DNA from: Montifringilla adamsi
Lineage: Eukaryota > Chordata > Aves > Passeriformes > Passeridae
Assembly: GCA_017590115.1 (NCBI GenBank)
Contig: JAGGNK010009114.1
Coordinates: forward strand, 23,875,978 to 23,939,977
DNA: 64,000 bases
Direction of reading: 5' to 3'
Part shown: piece by piece, positions 50,101 through 64,000 of the stretch
How positions within the stretch are numbered: position 1 is the stretch's first letter
How the letters are laid out: each line of letters opens with the position of its first letter
Notes under the pieces: model-generated
Databases searched by the model: none
Seen by the model: only the letters and a program-made list of their open reading frames with translations
Told to the model about the DNA's origin: nothing
Position numbers and translations under genes: made by a program

Positions 50101-53100
50101 ACCTTTATTTGTGGAGCAAATAATAATATTGTCTTTTCAAGAGACTGGAGTTGCTACATTTTCTGTACTGCTGTCATTGACTTTTAGTGAAATTATTACT
50201 GGAGCACCTTTATTATCTGAGAAAAATTTTCAGTCTGTCCTTGACTCACATAACCTGGATAATGTGTGTGAACTTCCTCAGTGCGGGTAGTGCAGGTCAT
50301 GGCACACATCTTGAGAAGGGAGAAAGGTCCCTGATTATAGTTAAATATCTGCATCTACATGACTGGGGAACAGGGATTGTACTGACCCCTGTTTTGGTGC
50401 TTTTGGAAATTCTGCTTTTCATGGCATTTATTATTGTTGCCACTTAAATGTTTGGGACAGGAATGAGAAAAAAATAGATTTCACATGCCAGATGTTAGTA
50501 AATTGATTAATGCATTTCTGAAAGTCATGCAGTTGACAGAAAATTAAGCTGATATAGGAACCTGCACATAGCACTACTTCTTTAGCTCTTTTCCTAGGAA
50601 AAGTGTAATAATATGCACTCCCCACATGCAACAATGAATTTCGCAATTCACCTTGTTGAAAAATATTTAATTTAGAACTCTTTTTGGTGTTTCTTTTTGT
50701 TTGTTTGTGGTTTTTTCATTTTTTGGGTTTTTTTTCCCCCCACTAGCATGAGGTTTTAATGTTGAATCCTAAGTTTTGAAGCATGGCTTATTGGATAGAT
50801 GACAAAACCCAGCATGGCAATTAGCACAGACAAGTGTGAGGGAGCAGAATCAAGCTTTCTTGGCAGCACAGTGAGTGCTATGCCCCGATGGCTCCATTTT
50901 CTCCTTTGCTTGCAGAAACAACTGCACCATTTCCTCATGCTGAGTCTCAGTTAGAATTCAGGAGCAAATGGGGAGAAGTCATTGACAAGTTTTTCCAGCA
51001 CAGAAAGTTGACTTAATTTGCTAGGAGATTGTTTTCTTGTGCAAAACCACCATGATATCTGACATGAGGAACTTTCTTCTGAGACCTAAATTGTTTTCAC
51101 CAATTCTTACACCACCATTTGCTTCACTCTCCTTAATGGTTCAGTTACCAAATGAGATAGAGGAAAATACTCCCATATCCCTTTAAAATTCCAGGAATAA
51201 TTAACCTCTAAAATAAACTTTTGTTCTACTTTTGGAGGAATCATTAAGCAATAATGGAAACAATAGACTTTTTAATTAAACTTCACTGGAGAGGCAATTC
51301 TGGTATTTGCTGAGCTTGTCAGATGCTGTGATAGCATTTCCCAGTTTTGCTGGCATTTTGCTGCTTTTTCTCCCTGACCCTCCCTGAACTCTAGCTTTAT
51401 TTAGGGAATCTTGATGTTGACAAAGATGTTCCCAGCAAACTGAGTTTCCATCTTGCTTGCAGACACTTTCTGGCTGCCAGTGTCACCTTGTGCACTCCCA
51501 GGGTGTGGTGCAGGCTGCCTTGCTCAGCTCACAGTGGCAGGTCAGGTTTCAGGGAAGGGAACATCCATCCTTCAGACTTGGTCATTGGCTCTCTGCTCGT
51601 ATTTTCTCATGAACCATCTGAAGTCTTGACTTCTCCTGGAGCAAGCCAGATTTCTGAAGGTGTTTCCACTCTGTTTAAAAGGGATTGTCCCTTGACATCT
51701 GAACCACCATCACTGACCACCCCAATCTCTGTTGAGGACTTGCAGGTGCTTAGAGGAAATCAGCCTGTGAAGGATCTGCTGGGGAAAGGGCAAGGAGAAG
51801 AAACACCAATGTGAGCAACTCTAGATTTTGTCTCCTTTTGAATAGTCTGTACAAGAGCAGAGAAAAAGCACAGAGTAAGAAGTGGGTGAAAGAAGCAGAG
51901 TTTGGGAAGTTTGTGTTAGACAAGTGTTGTGTTTGAAATGTGTGACAGAAAGTTGCCAGACAAGGACACACACAGAAGAGTGGTCAGAGATGGGCCATAT
52001 TTAGATCTATATTTAGATTTATTTTCATCTATATTTAGATGTTAATGAGGGTGGTTAGACATTAATGGGTTTTCAAATCTCAGAGCAAAATGGGTATCAG
52101 GAGCTGAAATGAGAGCAGCTCATCCATACTCCCCAGGGGGAAAATAAAGAGAACTCACCTTCCACAGCTCCTTTGGGTGCAACAGGAGGAAAATCTGCTG
52201 CCAAACCCTGTCATGTTCCAATCATCTGCAAACACAACATGATGAAGGCACCAATACAAGTCTCTGTTAGTGGCAAAATGGGTTTTTTGAAGTCTTGGGT
52301 AGACAAGTCCAGAGGTAAAGGTGGGAAGAAAAGAGACAGCTGAGACACAGTGCAACAATTAGATCTTCTCACCCAGCCAGGTAGCAGAGTGTAAGGAAAA
52401 GCCTTATCAGCTCCTTGTGGGGAAGTGGAAACCTGGGTTAGAGAGGTATATTGAGGTAGTATAAAAAAGGATCTCAGGAAAGTATCAAAAATTGTACTAG
52501 GAGATGATTGTGGAAAAGGAGCTATAAGTAATCAATAACTGTCTGGATGTGAAGAAAGCCTTGGCTGTGAAAAATCCAAAGGAAAATCCATTTACTGTAT
52601 TATAAAAACTAGTCCTTTAAGATCAATGTCTATTTTAAATCTCATAACTTCTCTCTGCAGTTATCCAAAAATTACAGTTGCAATTTGTCTATTGCAGCTA
52701 TGGTAAAAATTAAAAATAAACTTATTTTATCCCCCTCAACCACCTGTTTAAAGAATGGCATTCAGTTCTCATATAATAAATGCAAAATATATAAATAATA
52801 TTTGGGTTTTTTTAAATTTCACTAAAGAGAAAATAATTTGTTACTTGAAAATTACAGTTTTCAAACACCAGGAGCTTAATTTCTGACCAGGTGATTTTAA
52901 TGGGAATGACATTGGATTACTGCCAGGCATTTCATGAAAAATATCCCCTTAAGTGTCTTCATTACAATTATGAAAACAGTGCAGTTCAGCTAAATCTAAA
53001 AAACTTATCCCTAAGTAATCATGCCATGACTTTTCATTATGGTGCATTAGTTTAAAGCACACATTGAACCCAGGCCAAATCAATACTTGATTTAAAGAGG

Positions 53101-56100
53101 AAGAATGGAAAGTTTTGTAAAAGTCTGGAGGTGTCAGCATCTGTACATCTCTTTTTCCCAATAAAAATGCATTGCAGTAGCATTTTCTATCAGAGAAAAC
53201 ATTTGGTTGGCAGGTTCTAAACACACAAAACCCAAACCTGACACAGATGCTTTATATAAAAGTCTGGAAATCCAGCTGAGACCCACAGCTGCAGGAGGGA
53301 CATTTGAATAACAGAATAAATAGGGGGCCATTTTCTGACTGACCAGCTCATTTCTCAACTCATGTAATTTGAGAAGTGCCGAGTTTTCCCTTCCAAATCT
53401 TCCATCATCCAGAGCACACCTAGCAGAGTCTGATCTAATCCTTCCAGGAGTTAATTTCCTTTGTGTTCAGCAAAATGTTCAAGACTCCCTATTTAATCTT
53501 TTGTCTGTTATGTGAGCTTTTAGAATGGGTTCAGAGTATAGCAGTTTTTACATTATGTTTTTTTCCCTGTTTATTCTGATCTATGTGAAATCTCAGTCAA
53601 ATATTTTACTTAATTTTAAAATCCTATTTTTATGCCTTTTCCAGTAACATTAACAAATATTGTGTTAGTGCAATAGCTAAAATATTAGCATTAAATGCAT
53701 GTTAAATACCTGGATGATTTCTAGGCTGAACTACACCTTCAGCTGTTGCTGTTTAACAGTCATCAATCCCTGGGAATTGGAGGAGAGTTCAATTTTTCTT
53801 CCTAATTTCTCCCTTATGCGTTTTCAGCTTTCAGACTCTGGCCTTTTGGGGGAATATTTTCTTTTCTGGACATACGTGTTCCAGTGCTGTGGCCATGGAA
53901 ACTGGAGTCCCAAATAAGAAAGAAAAGCAGAACAGGAGTTTCTGCCTCCTCCAAGACCCAGCACTAAGTCCCAAATCATCTTCTGCACTTCCCTTCTCTT
54001 CCAGATAATTGTTTGCTTCCAACTATTTATTTTTCTCTTGAACTGGTTTAGTTTTCATCTTAGTTTTCAACTATTTTTAAAGGTATAAAGATTGATTACA
54101 TTCTCTCCCTTTCTTTTTAGCTGCCATTTGTCACTGTTGTGAAAAACATCAGCACGAAGGCTACTTCTATTAAATGGGAAACACTATAATTCCCATGCAA
54201 TTTGTCCTTGTATAAGGAACAAAAAAAAAAAAAAAAAGAGGAAAAAAATAAAGAAGAAATAGCATTTCCTCCATGGCTAGATTTGATTTCCCCACATAAA
54301 TCCACACCTTCACACATCCCACCCCCACATCATTTCATACATGCTGCCGAGTTAGTGAAATTCCACGGACTACAAGGAAATATTTTAGAAACAATTGCAT
54401 TTATCTTGTGAATGGCACCCTCTGATTAGCTTCCTTATAATCAATCACACTGATATCTGATTGACAAAAGCCCAATTATGCCGCTGTAAGAGCAATTAGA
54501 TGGAGACCTTAAAAGAACAGATTAAAAGGTTTGAATACTTGGAGAGAGTAATTTAAAAATATTTAAAGTAAATTACTTTTTAATTTTATGTATTCATCTA
54601 TTTGTAAGTTAATGAAATTAATGAGGCAAGAAATGAAATGGAAATTCCACAACTTTGCATTTCTACAGTTAGTTTGTTTGCCCGAAGCAAGCACAGAAAA
54701 CCATATTTACTACCATTCTGGAGCTAAAAATAATAAATAGTGTATAATTGCAAGAGTAATTCTATTACATATTTTGCCCCTTTTCTCTCATATAATCTAC
54801 AAATATCCTAAATATCTCCCTGAAGGAATCTCTGTTGGCCAGCAGGAGGCTGAAATTCTACTGTAAATGTGTATAAAGTGGCCCCGGAAAAATCAAGCAT
54901 TTCTATTAAGATTGTTTTTTTCCCTTCTGCAAACAATATCTGCTCAGCTTTCCGTGTCAGCCAAGCTCTGAAATGAATCATTTGTAGAACTGAAAGCTGT
55001 GGCCTAAGAACTGTGAAAAAAGCAGTTTTCAGAAGATATGTGTGTACTTGAAATGTTTTCTTCCTGCCTCAGATGGGGAGAGATTTGCTCGTTTCCTTCG
55101 TCTTAGCTTGGAAAAATCAACACAATCAAAATAAATATAAGAAATGGGCTGAAACTCAAACCTGCAGCTCCTTCGCAGTCACTGAACATCCGTAAGTTTT
55201 GATCAAGCACCCAAGCTAAGGAGGAATTCCAATGATTGATTAGGCCAGGTACTCTAACGAGGTAGCTGGGCAGCATCTCCTCCTGCTGACATCTTCTGTA
55301 GTTCACTCTTGGTGGGCTGCCATCCTGATTTCTTTTGCTTATTAAAAAATCACAATTCACCATCCCAGTGCAGGGACACACTAATATACACAAGGGATTA
55401 AGTTTTAGGGTCTTGGGTTGGGTTGTGTTGTTTTTGGGTGGTTTTGCCATAGGCACCTCTGGGTTATGATGGGCTATGGGAGCAGATGGGAAGCTCCTAG
55501 CAGACAGTGACTGACATTTTTTTGTTGTTTAGACTCAAAAATCTATCATCAGTAGGTGTAGACACAGAGCAAGAGAATAAAAACTGACAGTGTTGAAATG
55601 AGGCAGGAACAGGAACCACTGCTCTTGAAGATTCTCCTCAGAAATGTTAGGAAGGTCATTAAATAAAGCCTTGCTTAGGGAGGCACTGATATTTGATAAA
55701 GTTCTGAACATCAGGATCTGACATTACTGCTCATGAAATTGGTGGGAGTCACTGGGTTGAATCCTAAGCTCCTTTTGAGAACATCCTTAGAAGGATCAAA
55801 AAGGGGAACAAGCAAAGCATCAAAATCTGAATGATTACATCTAAAGTAAAAGGGAGTCAGTGCAAATATTCAAAGAAAGTGACATCAGTAGCCTTTAGAT
55901 CTTGTGAGAAACAAAATTATAACTTTTGAGAAAAGTAAGAAAAAGTACATCATCAGGGCAGATGTCCCAGGTTAATACAACACCAACAGAACATATTTTA
56001 CTGTCACTGGAAGCCGTGAAGCACTTAATTAAAAAGATCAAGTTGGCAAGAAACCTTTTTATTAGTTATATCTAATTACAAGCAATTGCTGTAGTATTAA

Positions 56101-58721
56101 ATAGGTAATATAGCAAAAGTGTCCTTTATTATTATGAGATTCTATGTAGTTTAAAGCTCTGTTTAATAATACCAACAACAGTGATAATAACATTAATGTA
56201 CAAAGCATTAGCGGGAAGCTTATGAGGTCATTGTACCTCTTGTCCTGCACAGAAGGAATCCTTCTGGCAATTTTGGGTCTCTGATTGGACTTGCAGGACT
56301 CAAACAAATAGAAAATCTCTAAGTTGCAATATTTGGGTCTCAGACCATCAATTGTGAATTTTTTCAAGCTTGTCTGTATCTCTTGCTCTTGATCCCTCAT
56401 CCTTGGAGACCAGGATGCAGCATGGCACCATCCCTAGGATCTGAGCATGGAAATATTCTTTACATTGGTATTTTTTTTAAAGAGGATGGTTTAAACCAGG
56501 TTGTTTTTTAAAGATAAAATAATTCCTCTAAAATGAATGGCTGGACACAGCACTACAAAAGCAGCAGACATTTGGCTTTAGATGCTCATTAGCTGCTCTT
56601 TGGCTGGGGTAACAAAGGCATCAATCTGGATTTGACAGGGAAATCCTGTAGGTATTTATTCTCCTAACTTTCCCCACTACCTTTACACATAGACCCTGAC
56701 CCTACACTCCTTCCTGTACCCCATTTCTCTCCTGCCAAGCAGGAATCCAAAATCTCACCTGACATAAGAGTTCCCTTCTTCTTTCACTCATGCCCCACTG
56801 CAGTGTTGACCACAATGGTGATTATGTTTCAGGTCTTGTGGTGGTCCACCTGCCTGAATGGTCATCAAACTTTAACAACTCCCCATCATTTCTAGCCAAA
56901 ATTATGCTAATGGCAAACTGTGCAGAACTCAGATATATCAAAGCATCAAATTAAGGAACAATTTTAGACTTCCACCGAAAATTCATAAATTCAGCACAAA
57001 CAGATTCCTGGAGCCATCCCTGTTAAGTCAACTGTGAATATCTGTGGGTAAGAGTAATTGCTTATGTAAGTAAAATAAACAAATAAAGTAGAAGATGACA
57101 TCATATCTTTAGTAACACAAAAAGAGATCTTCAAAGTAGAAATAGGATTCAGTACGAATTTGTGGGAAGACAGAATCTTGCCCAGGATAGTAAAAAAAAA
57201 AATTAATAAAATTTCCTAGCAGTGCAATAGTTCATCCCCCTGTTTGCAGCAGCCAACTGCCCACACTGAAAATCTCAGGCCTTGATATGCAAGAAACTTG
57301 ACTTGGAGAGGATTTGGATCAAATTGAGTCAGCTGCATGAAAAAATTCTACTGAAATAAACCTCTTATTGTATATTTGATTTTAGATTTGAAGAACAAAT
57401 CCTTTTAAAGTTTAAATCTAGCCAAAGTTTTACTTTCTTTATGATCTTTATATTATTTTTGCAGAGATTTTGACTTCAGAGCCTGTAAACCAACAAGATA
57501 TCCTGATATTCTCACCTACACAAATTATATGTAAGTTATACGTAAAGTCATGCTATCTCCTTTGATGCTTTCTCACTGGAATTGGCATCATTGATACTAA
57601 ATATATTGACATCTATGTGATTTTAGGTGCATCAGTGCATCCTTAGGTATTTATTATTTTTGTATTTCTCACTGCTATATTGTGTTTTTCATGGCAGCAG
57701 CTTTCTCACCTCTGTTCATGTCATTATCTGATACAATTAATCAGCAGGAAGTGCTGGTCTCTACAGTCACTGACTCATAAATATTATAAACACTCCTTCA
57801 GTGCATCCTGAAAACATAAAAATAATGATATCAAAGTGTATTTCTATGAGTCATGCAGCTACTTCCATGGAACCAAAAATACATCTTTTTTTATGGAAAA
57901 AAAAAAAAGGATCTTTTTGGCAGAGGTTGATTTCCAGAGAAAGAATTCACTGTATCTCTGTAATTCTGCTTGTTCTTCATTTGCTTCATGGATGATTATA
58001 TTCAGATTATGGATATTGTAATGACTGAATATTTCAATGACAGTTTGAGAATGAACTATCTGAATTTGCTCAACAGAAAATAAATTCACAGTAAATAACA
58101 AAGTACCTTTGTCTTACAAAGCAAACTAAATAATGGATTCAAACTTCCTTGAGAAGAAGTATGGAATGTTTTCAAAATGTTAATTTAGAAAATTGGATAC
58201 TCACATTTGTTTCCTGCATTTCTGAATAATCTGCAAGTGGAATCACTTCTCAACCAAAGCAGGAAAGAGAAAGGATAAATTTTTCAGAAATACTTATAGT
58301 AAGCCTAAGCAATTTTTTTTCAACTTTGAAAATAAGAATTAATAGTGATATAAACACATGTCAGTTCCCAATTTTGTGTTTTCCTATATATTGGCAACTT
58401 TTGCAGTGTGATCTTAGCTCCACTGAAGTCTGTAGTACAAAATAAAATCCCTCAGTGGATAAACACAAGCACCCTGTGAAAAAAGAGGTACTCTGAAAAT
58501 GAGGACCTTGAAAACACAACACACCTTTTCTTTCATCCTGCTCTACCATTTTTACCTCTGTGAGCCCTCAGAAACCTTCAGCTTATTTTTCATGGACATT
58601 ATGAACACCTTTCTCTCTCTTGTCTTCTAACCATCCACCAATGCAGAAGACAACCCTTCTCTTCTTATTTGCAAAACACAGCTTTAGAGCTATTATTTAT
58701 CCCCCCAGAAACATATTATAG

Positions 58722-58739
58722 GCAGCAGCAGCAGCAGCA
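58722..58739. repeat. GCA trinucleotide microsatellite, six units
   Basis: Six uninterrupted GCA units in otherwise unique sequence, not within a recognisable coding frame. Confidence 0.9.
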
Positions 58740-60017
58740 AACTTTCTGTGATCTTCACATTTTGCTCCAAAATACTGCAATCTTTGAAATAAATGCTGGA
58801 GCTGGAAAAGTCCTACATTCACAATTCCCTCAATAAGGCTAAGATTTCTTTAGTGGTCCCTGCCAATAAGACATGACATTTATTTTGGCCAGGATTCATA
58901 TGTGTTGACAAGGGAATGAGCAAAGTCCTAACCCACTTAACACAGGCCATGAAATATTCCCATCAAAGGGCTGCACTGCTAAACTAAGACTGATTTTAAG
59001 AGGTGAAGAATGCTGTATAAGCATGATTCCTTGGAGCAATTATAACCTTCAAAAGGCAGCCGTGTAACAGGATTTAATCTAGAATAAGAAATAAAAGACC
59101 TACATTCTTGGGTCACATATGAGATAAACCTTAAATTCTGCATTTTTAATTTTTCTCCCAATAAATGATTTGAAGAACATCGACTTTATTCAACTGCCAG
59201 ACCTAAATCTTTCCAAGCTAATACACTGCTTCCTTTGATCCTACTTTGGCGCAGGCACAATCTGCCTCATTGTAATCTGAATCCTCTCTTTTGTTTTCTG
59301 TTTAACATCAGACACTTTAAGGGAAGAATAAAAGTCCCTGTTCCATACAGGTCTCAAAAACCTCTTTGCATCATTTGGCTTTACCTCTGAAACTGGCAGG
59401 TCTCACAAGTGTAAGACTCCAGCTACGATTTTCCAGTGATTTCTGGAAGTTTCCCTGTCCCACAGCTCTTGTATTCACAAACCTGCAGTTTGCACCCATA
59501 AAATGCTCTCTGTCCTTACCTTCTGAAAAACACAAAATACATACAAGTACTAAATTCTTCCAGTTCTCCATCACATCAAGATGGTCAAGTTGAGGTTGCT
59601 GCCATGAACTCAGGCCCTCAGATTATTCACTGTGACACTCAAAAACCAAGCTTTGATTTTTGCTGAAATCTGAGCTCACTATCCTTGACTACAGCTGGGA
59701 TTTGTGGCTCAGCTTCTCTGTGTCAAGGAATCATTGCTGCTTTTCTGAGACAAGCTGGCCTTTGCAAAATCACCAGCATTTTCAAAAATGTTCATAGAAT
59801 TCCTCCATACAGTCATTAAATATTGCCCAGGCTCTGACCCACCTGTGACAGAGTCCAGCTCTGCACACAGAGCAATGTCACAGTGCCCAGGGAGGGCTGG
59901 TTTTGGAAAAAAAACGTCCCACAACAAAGAAATCCATCCCTGCAAGTGATCACTTCAGATGGTGCAAGAAGTTTTGTGATTATGAATCCTTGGGGCTATC
60001 CCTCTGTTGCTACAGCA

Positions 60018-60126
60018 GAATCATAGAATAACAGAACAGTTTGGGTTGCAAAGGACTTTAAAAGTCATCAGGGTCCAACCCCCAGCCAAGGGCAGGGACA
60101 CCTTCCACCAGACCAGGTGGCTCAAC
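60018..60126 (-). mobile_element. CR1 LINE extreme 3'-end fragment
   Basis: The plus strand shows the reverse complement of the CR1 3' end: AATCATAGAATAACAGAAC, AGTTTGGGTTGCAAAGGAC, TTTAAAAGTCATCAGGGTCC, AACCCCCAGCCAAGGGCAGG, GACACCTTCCACCAGACCAGG and TGGCTCAAC. The element's terminal repeat lies at the left end, so this copy runs right to left and is 5' truncated near 60126. Confidence 0.95.
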
Positions 60127-60598
60127 GTGTCATCACACCTGTCATTGCATCACATCACTCCTCACTAAGGAGTAATGCTCCTTTTAATTACTCTTTTAGA
60201 TATGATGGGCTCAGGTTTTCCTGACTACTTTGAAAGAAAACTTTACCGTTTTTAATTTGTGTTTCTTTACATTTCACTGCTGCAATTTCAAGGAATTTGG
60301 ACGTGTCTATTATGGAGGAATCCTTGTGTTGGAATTTTGGTTATTGAGAATTTTGGTTTTTTTTGTGTTGACAAGTATTGATTTTTAAGAGAATATTATA
60401 TTTGACTTGAGGTTGTAGAGAAGTTCTTTAAAATTGAATAATAGAACTAAGGTTATAGATATATAGTTTAAATAGAAGTGTGTAATACTATATAGTAGAA
60501 AACTTTTAGAATATAGTAATATATATAAAGTAAAATAAAGGTTTTATGGTAGAAAGTAATCTTTTTAAATTTTTTTTTGTTTGTTTTTTGTTTGTTTA

Positions 60599-60653
60599 AT
60601 GGCTGAGAATTTAACAATTTGCAATCCTTGCATGGCTGAGAATTTAACAATTT
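60599..60653. repeat. 33-bp period direct duplication
   Basis: ATGGCTGAGAATTTAACAAT plus TT is found at 60599-60620 and again at 60632-60653, with an 11-bp spacer. It is an exact 22-bp copy, so recent. Confidence 0.9.
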
Positions 60654-61111
60654 AACTGTGCAAACCAAACATTTTCTGAGTGCAAAAGCACTGCACATTC
60701 TTTCCTGGCTTGCTCGGAGGAACATAAATGAGTGGGTCAGATGGGAATCTTTATTCTTTCGTTTTTAAATATCTACTAATGAAGCGATTGTCAGAAGGCT
60801 GAGTCATAATGTAAATGTGTTTCTGACCAAAGGTCTGGCTGCTCAGGCACACTTCAGAGTATCCGGAGGAGTACATCTAATCTGCATCCACTCCAGTTAT
60901 TCATCAGACTCCTGCAATTATCTCAAGAGTGCTGGAAGGAAACAAGCAGACACAGGGAAATTCTTGGAGTATATTTTGATCTGACTGAACTGAAGCGGCT
61001 ACTTCTACTACAAGAGGAAATATTCTTTACAGAAGCTGAAAACAATTACAGTACAATATGTTAGGGCTCATCCTGGCACCAGAAATGTGGCTAACAAGTG
61101 TTTAGAATAAT

Positions 61112-61203
61112 TTCTCCTGGAAGGAACCTTTAAAGGTCAGTCCTACCCCCTGCAATGAGAAGGGACAACTTCAATCAGATCAGGCTGCTCAGAGCCCCGT
61201 CTT
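61112..61203 (-). mobile_element. CR1 LINE 3'-region fragment, diverged
   Basis: The plus strand shows the reverse complement of CR1: GGAAGGAACCTTTAAAGGTC, AGTCCTACCCCCTGCAATGAG, AGGGACAACTTCAATCAGATC and AGGCTGCTCAGAGCCCCGTC. The extreme terminal repeats are missing or degraded. It appears to belong to a different CR1 subfamily from the copy 1 kb to its left, since it carries the CTGCAATGAG variant. Confidence 0.85.
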
Positions 61204-64000
61204 CTCAGAGGATGCATAAGTCCATCCCTTTTGATGCTCAGGGGAGGGAAAAGAGCCACCAAAGGAGAGGGAAAATAAAGAAAGAAGGAACAATGGCATT
61301 AATACAAAGAAGAACCAGAACCAGCAAATTTGATTTAGTTCAAATCCTTCAATATTATGTAAACTAACAGAAACCAAGCTGCAAGTTATATTTGAAATTA
61401 ATCCAAAATAGAATCATAATATATGGTGAGAAGATTTAGCATTGCTCACGTGAGAATAATGGCACTGTCCCTTCCTCTTGAGAGTATGGATCATTCGTAA
61501 TTGTTACTCTAATTTAAAGGCTTCTGAACACTTTTCAAGCACCTTCTTTAGATGGCGGATATAAGAAGGTCAGAAGTTTTATAAGTATATAGGAAAAGAA
61601 GGGACAGCTAGGAAACAGAAGGAGGAGAGAGTGAGAAAGAGATGTTAAACTGGAAAAAGAGAGAGACTGGGATATTTGGTAGCTTCTCCTGCAAGTACTG
61701 GGATGGTTTTCAGAGGTAAAGACCTTCCCTGAAAGACTTTTTCAGAGCAAAGACATATTTGCAGTTTGGTAAGTCCTGAAATCAACCTGTGCTTTCCTGT
61801 AGGTCTACACATCCTCACATGTTCCTTCCATAACTTCAAAAGATATTACTGAAATATGCAACCACGGTATTTATTTCCTTAATGTTACCTGTTGTCAAAG
61901 ACCATGATCTGTTTTGACAGCCAGGGTAGATTTCTATGGAGCCTCTCAGCTGGAAAGGAGCTGAAGCAGAAGGAAGGATTTTTCTGGACCAGCCTGCTAG
62001 GACACGAGATTTTGGCTGTACAAACAGGCTCTGACTCTCAAGTAGGTATGTGCATGTGCTTGCACAGTGTTTCAAATATTTTTAACTTTGGATTGCCACC
62101 AACTAGTAAACTTTCTGTGTGCCTGTGCACATTAATTCTTTTCCTCGCTCTAAACTTCCTGACCTTCAGGGAAGAAATGTCTTGAGATTATGTTAGGAAA
62201 AGAAACACACTTGGCCCTAGGTCTAGGTCAAACATTGACTTGAAAGAACAATAATTGTGTCAGTAAATTATTTCTGGCACAATATCTGTCACCTGTTTCA
62301 AAAGAGTTGAAGGCAAACATGCCCATTCCTCAGCTTAAACAAATCTGGCCTCCATGCTGCTGAGCTGGCAAGACATGCTTATATTCCTTTTCTGATTTTT
62401 TTTTAATCAAGTTTTAAAAAGTCCTTGTTGCCAGGTTTCTAAACAAGCCATTTCAAGCCAACTTCTGGTTTCTTCTTTGTTTTCTCAGGGGGAATTTGAG
62501 GGCTTCACTCTGAGGGATTCAGACAGTCATTTTCCTGTGCTCCCGTCTCCCCTTCTGCTGGAGAGTCAATATCTGGGAAGGACTTAAAATTCGGGGAGTT
62601 GGTAAGGACTAGGAGTCAAAGTACTCAATGAAAGTGTTTGTGTAAACACTAGGAAATCAAAATCCTAGATAATGTTAACATTATTGTACAGGAGAATAAC
62701 AATATTGAATAGATGTAGCCACACACCTGCTCTGGAGAGCTCATTTTAAATTGATTGTTCAGGTCTCACCAAGTGCAGCAACTTTTTCTTTTGATGCTTG
62801 TGTTAGTTTGAAGCCCAAGTGCAATGTTATTATTAGTTGCTTCTCAGTTGGTTTCTCACTTTACCCATTTCTGAAGGATTTTAAACCAATCTTGTTATTT
62901 TTCATACTAAACGAGGAAAACCAGATGGACAAGATGGATCACAGACAGCCTTGAAATTATGCTTGTTCCCCAAGGAAGGGATGAAATCCTGCAGTTATAT
63001 CATTTATGAGTGGCTGTTTACTTTTACTGCCTCATAACCAGACCTTGGGATCCATTAATGACTAGAAATCACACACCCTGTAACCACCATTTATGCAAAC
63101 TTTAGTGAGTAAAAAGAAGAGTCATCCATATCTTTCACGTTATGCTATAGGAGAAAAATAACATCAAATAACCCAGAATATGCTGCAATGTAAAAGTATC
63201 AGCTGCAGGTCTGCATACAAAAAAAAGACACATAAAACTTTATAGTCAATGTCTTTTTAATATTCTAAATTAACACATAAGTGTAAAAAACTACTTTGCC
63301 TGTGTCCTGTTAGCCAAGGAGGGCAGAGGTCTAACGTTTCATCTCATAAATTTATTTTAAGAAATAAGAAAACCTGCCTTTGAGAGGTATGTCAATGCAA
63401 AAATAATTATTGCATGCAAGCCCCTCAGCATAAAATGAAATTAGACAAGAAATAAGGGAAATGAAACAATACTATTTGAATGATTAAATCAATTTTGGCT
63501 GGGGTCGTGTTGCATTAAGGGAAGGCATTATGCAGGCAAGACTATATTTTCCCTTCCTGTCAAGAGGACTGCAGTTCATTTGACTCCTACACCTCAGCAG
63601 TGCATGTGCCACCCAGGAATGTTATCTCCACTGCCATTTTATAGGAAATGAAAGCTGTTCCTCTCCAGTGCAAACCTCGTCACTGTGACCCAGGTGTTGT
63701 TGAGTTCGGGTTGTTTGAAGAGGTTATACCAGCAGTGACCTCAGCAAATTCAATTAGCAAGGGCAATCATATCTCCCCCTCTCAGTGTTTGAGCAGAAAA
63801 AAGCCTGAACTGTAAACAAGTTCTTCTCTGAGATCCTTTATCCCTTCCTGTAGCAATTCCAGTCTGGATTCACCATATCTGAAGAGGGATAACAGTCAAG
63901 GTGTGCAGCAACACACTTCAGGGTCTTATTCATTAAGATTCCTAAATACTTAATTATCTTCACTGGGAAGGGCCTGCAATTACAGCCCCTCAGAGCAGTT

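Larger units (their letters stand above)
46474..60017. other. No gene seen; AT-rich intergenic sequence
   Basis: Contents are a pyrimidine-rich tract (about 47007-47160), a T-rich stretch (about 50685-50742), repeated ATTTAGAT elements (about 51999-52040), an A-rich patch (about 54220-54260) and a GCA microsatellite (58722-58739). The longest frames (about 117 codons) show no recognisable protein. No RNA gene was recognised. Confidence 0.55.
60127..64000. other. No gene seen outside the listed repeats; intergenic sequence
   Basis: AT-rich unique-looking sequence with the short duplication at 60599-60653, the CR1 fragment at 61112-61203 and a purine-rich patch (about 61585-61672). No coding frame, RNA gene or other element recognised to the window end. 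Confidence 0.55.

Noticed and set aside
1..64000. CRISPR arrays, operons, bacterial defence systems or phage genes
   Set aside because: Composition, CR1 repeats and lack of long frames show vertebrate nuclear DNA; no regularly spaced repeats were seen.

Overview
The window looks like ordinary nuclear DNA from a bird, most likely a songbird. It is AT-rich and has no long protein-coding frame. Its recognisable interspersed repeats are all 3' ends of CR1 LINEs, the dominant avian retroposon: four on the plus strand and two on the minus strand. No Alu/B1-type SINE, L1, bacterial gene or operon is visible. The CR1 calls rest on familiarity with the family; the species is inference.

Layout. One coding exon can be supported, close to the left edge on the minus strand (1690 down to 1594). 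It starts with an ATG, encodes a 32-residue signal-peptide-like sequence and ends at a good GTAAG donor in phase 1. An in-frame stop 42 nt upstream makes this ATG the first in frame. Positions 1593 to 1 would be the start of intron 1, and the rest of the gene lies outside the window to the left. I could not name the gene. Just upstream of it (about 1700-2240) is a promoter/leader candidate with a homopurine/homopyrimidine tract, a CA repeat, three E-box hexamers and a TATAAAAG on the minus strand.

From about 2.2 kb to 64 kb the sequence looks intergenic, or like introns of unseen leader exons. It holds the CR1 fragments, A- and T-rich tracts, several short tandem duplications, an AT-rich perfect palindrome of 118 bp that overlaps a second of 114 bp (10270-10436), and a 177-bp sequence present twice in inverted orientation (32834-33010 and 40260-40436), 94.9% identical with no gaps. 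A 112-nt splice-flanked segment (25029-25140) and a 182-codon open frame (27648-28196) are weak coding or exon candidates.

I see no convincing undescribed multi-gene system. The most notable items are the paired 177-bp inverted copies, the alternating palindrome and the unidentified signal-peptide exon with its upstream region.
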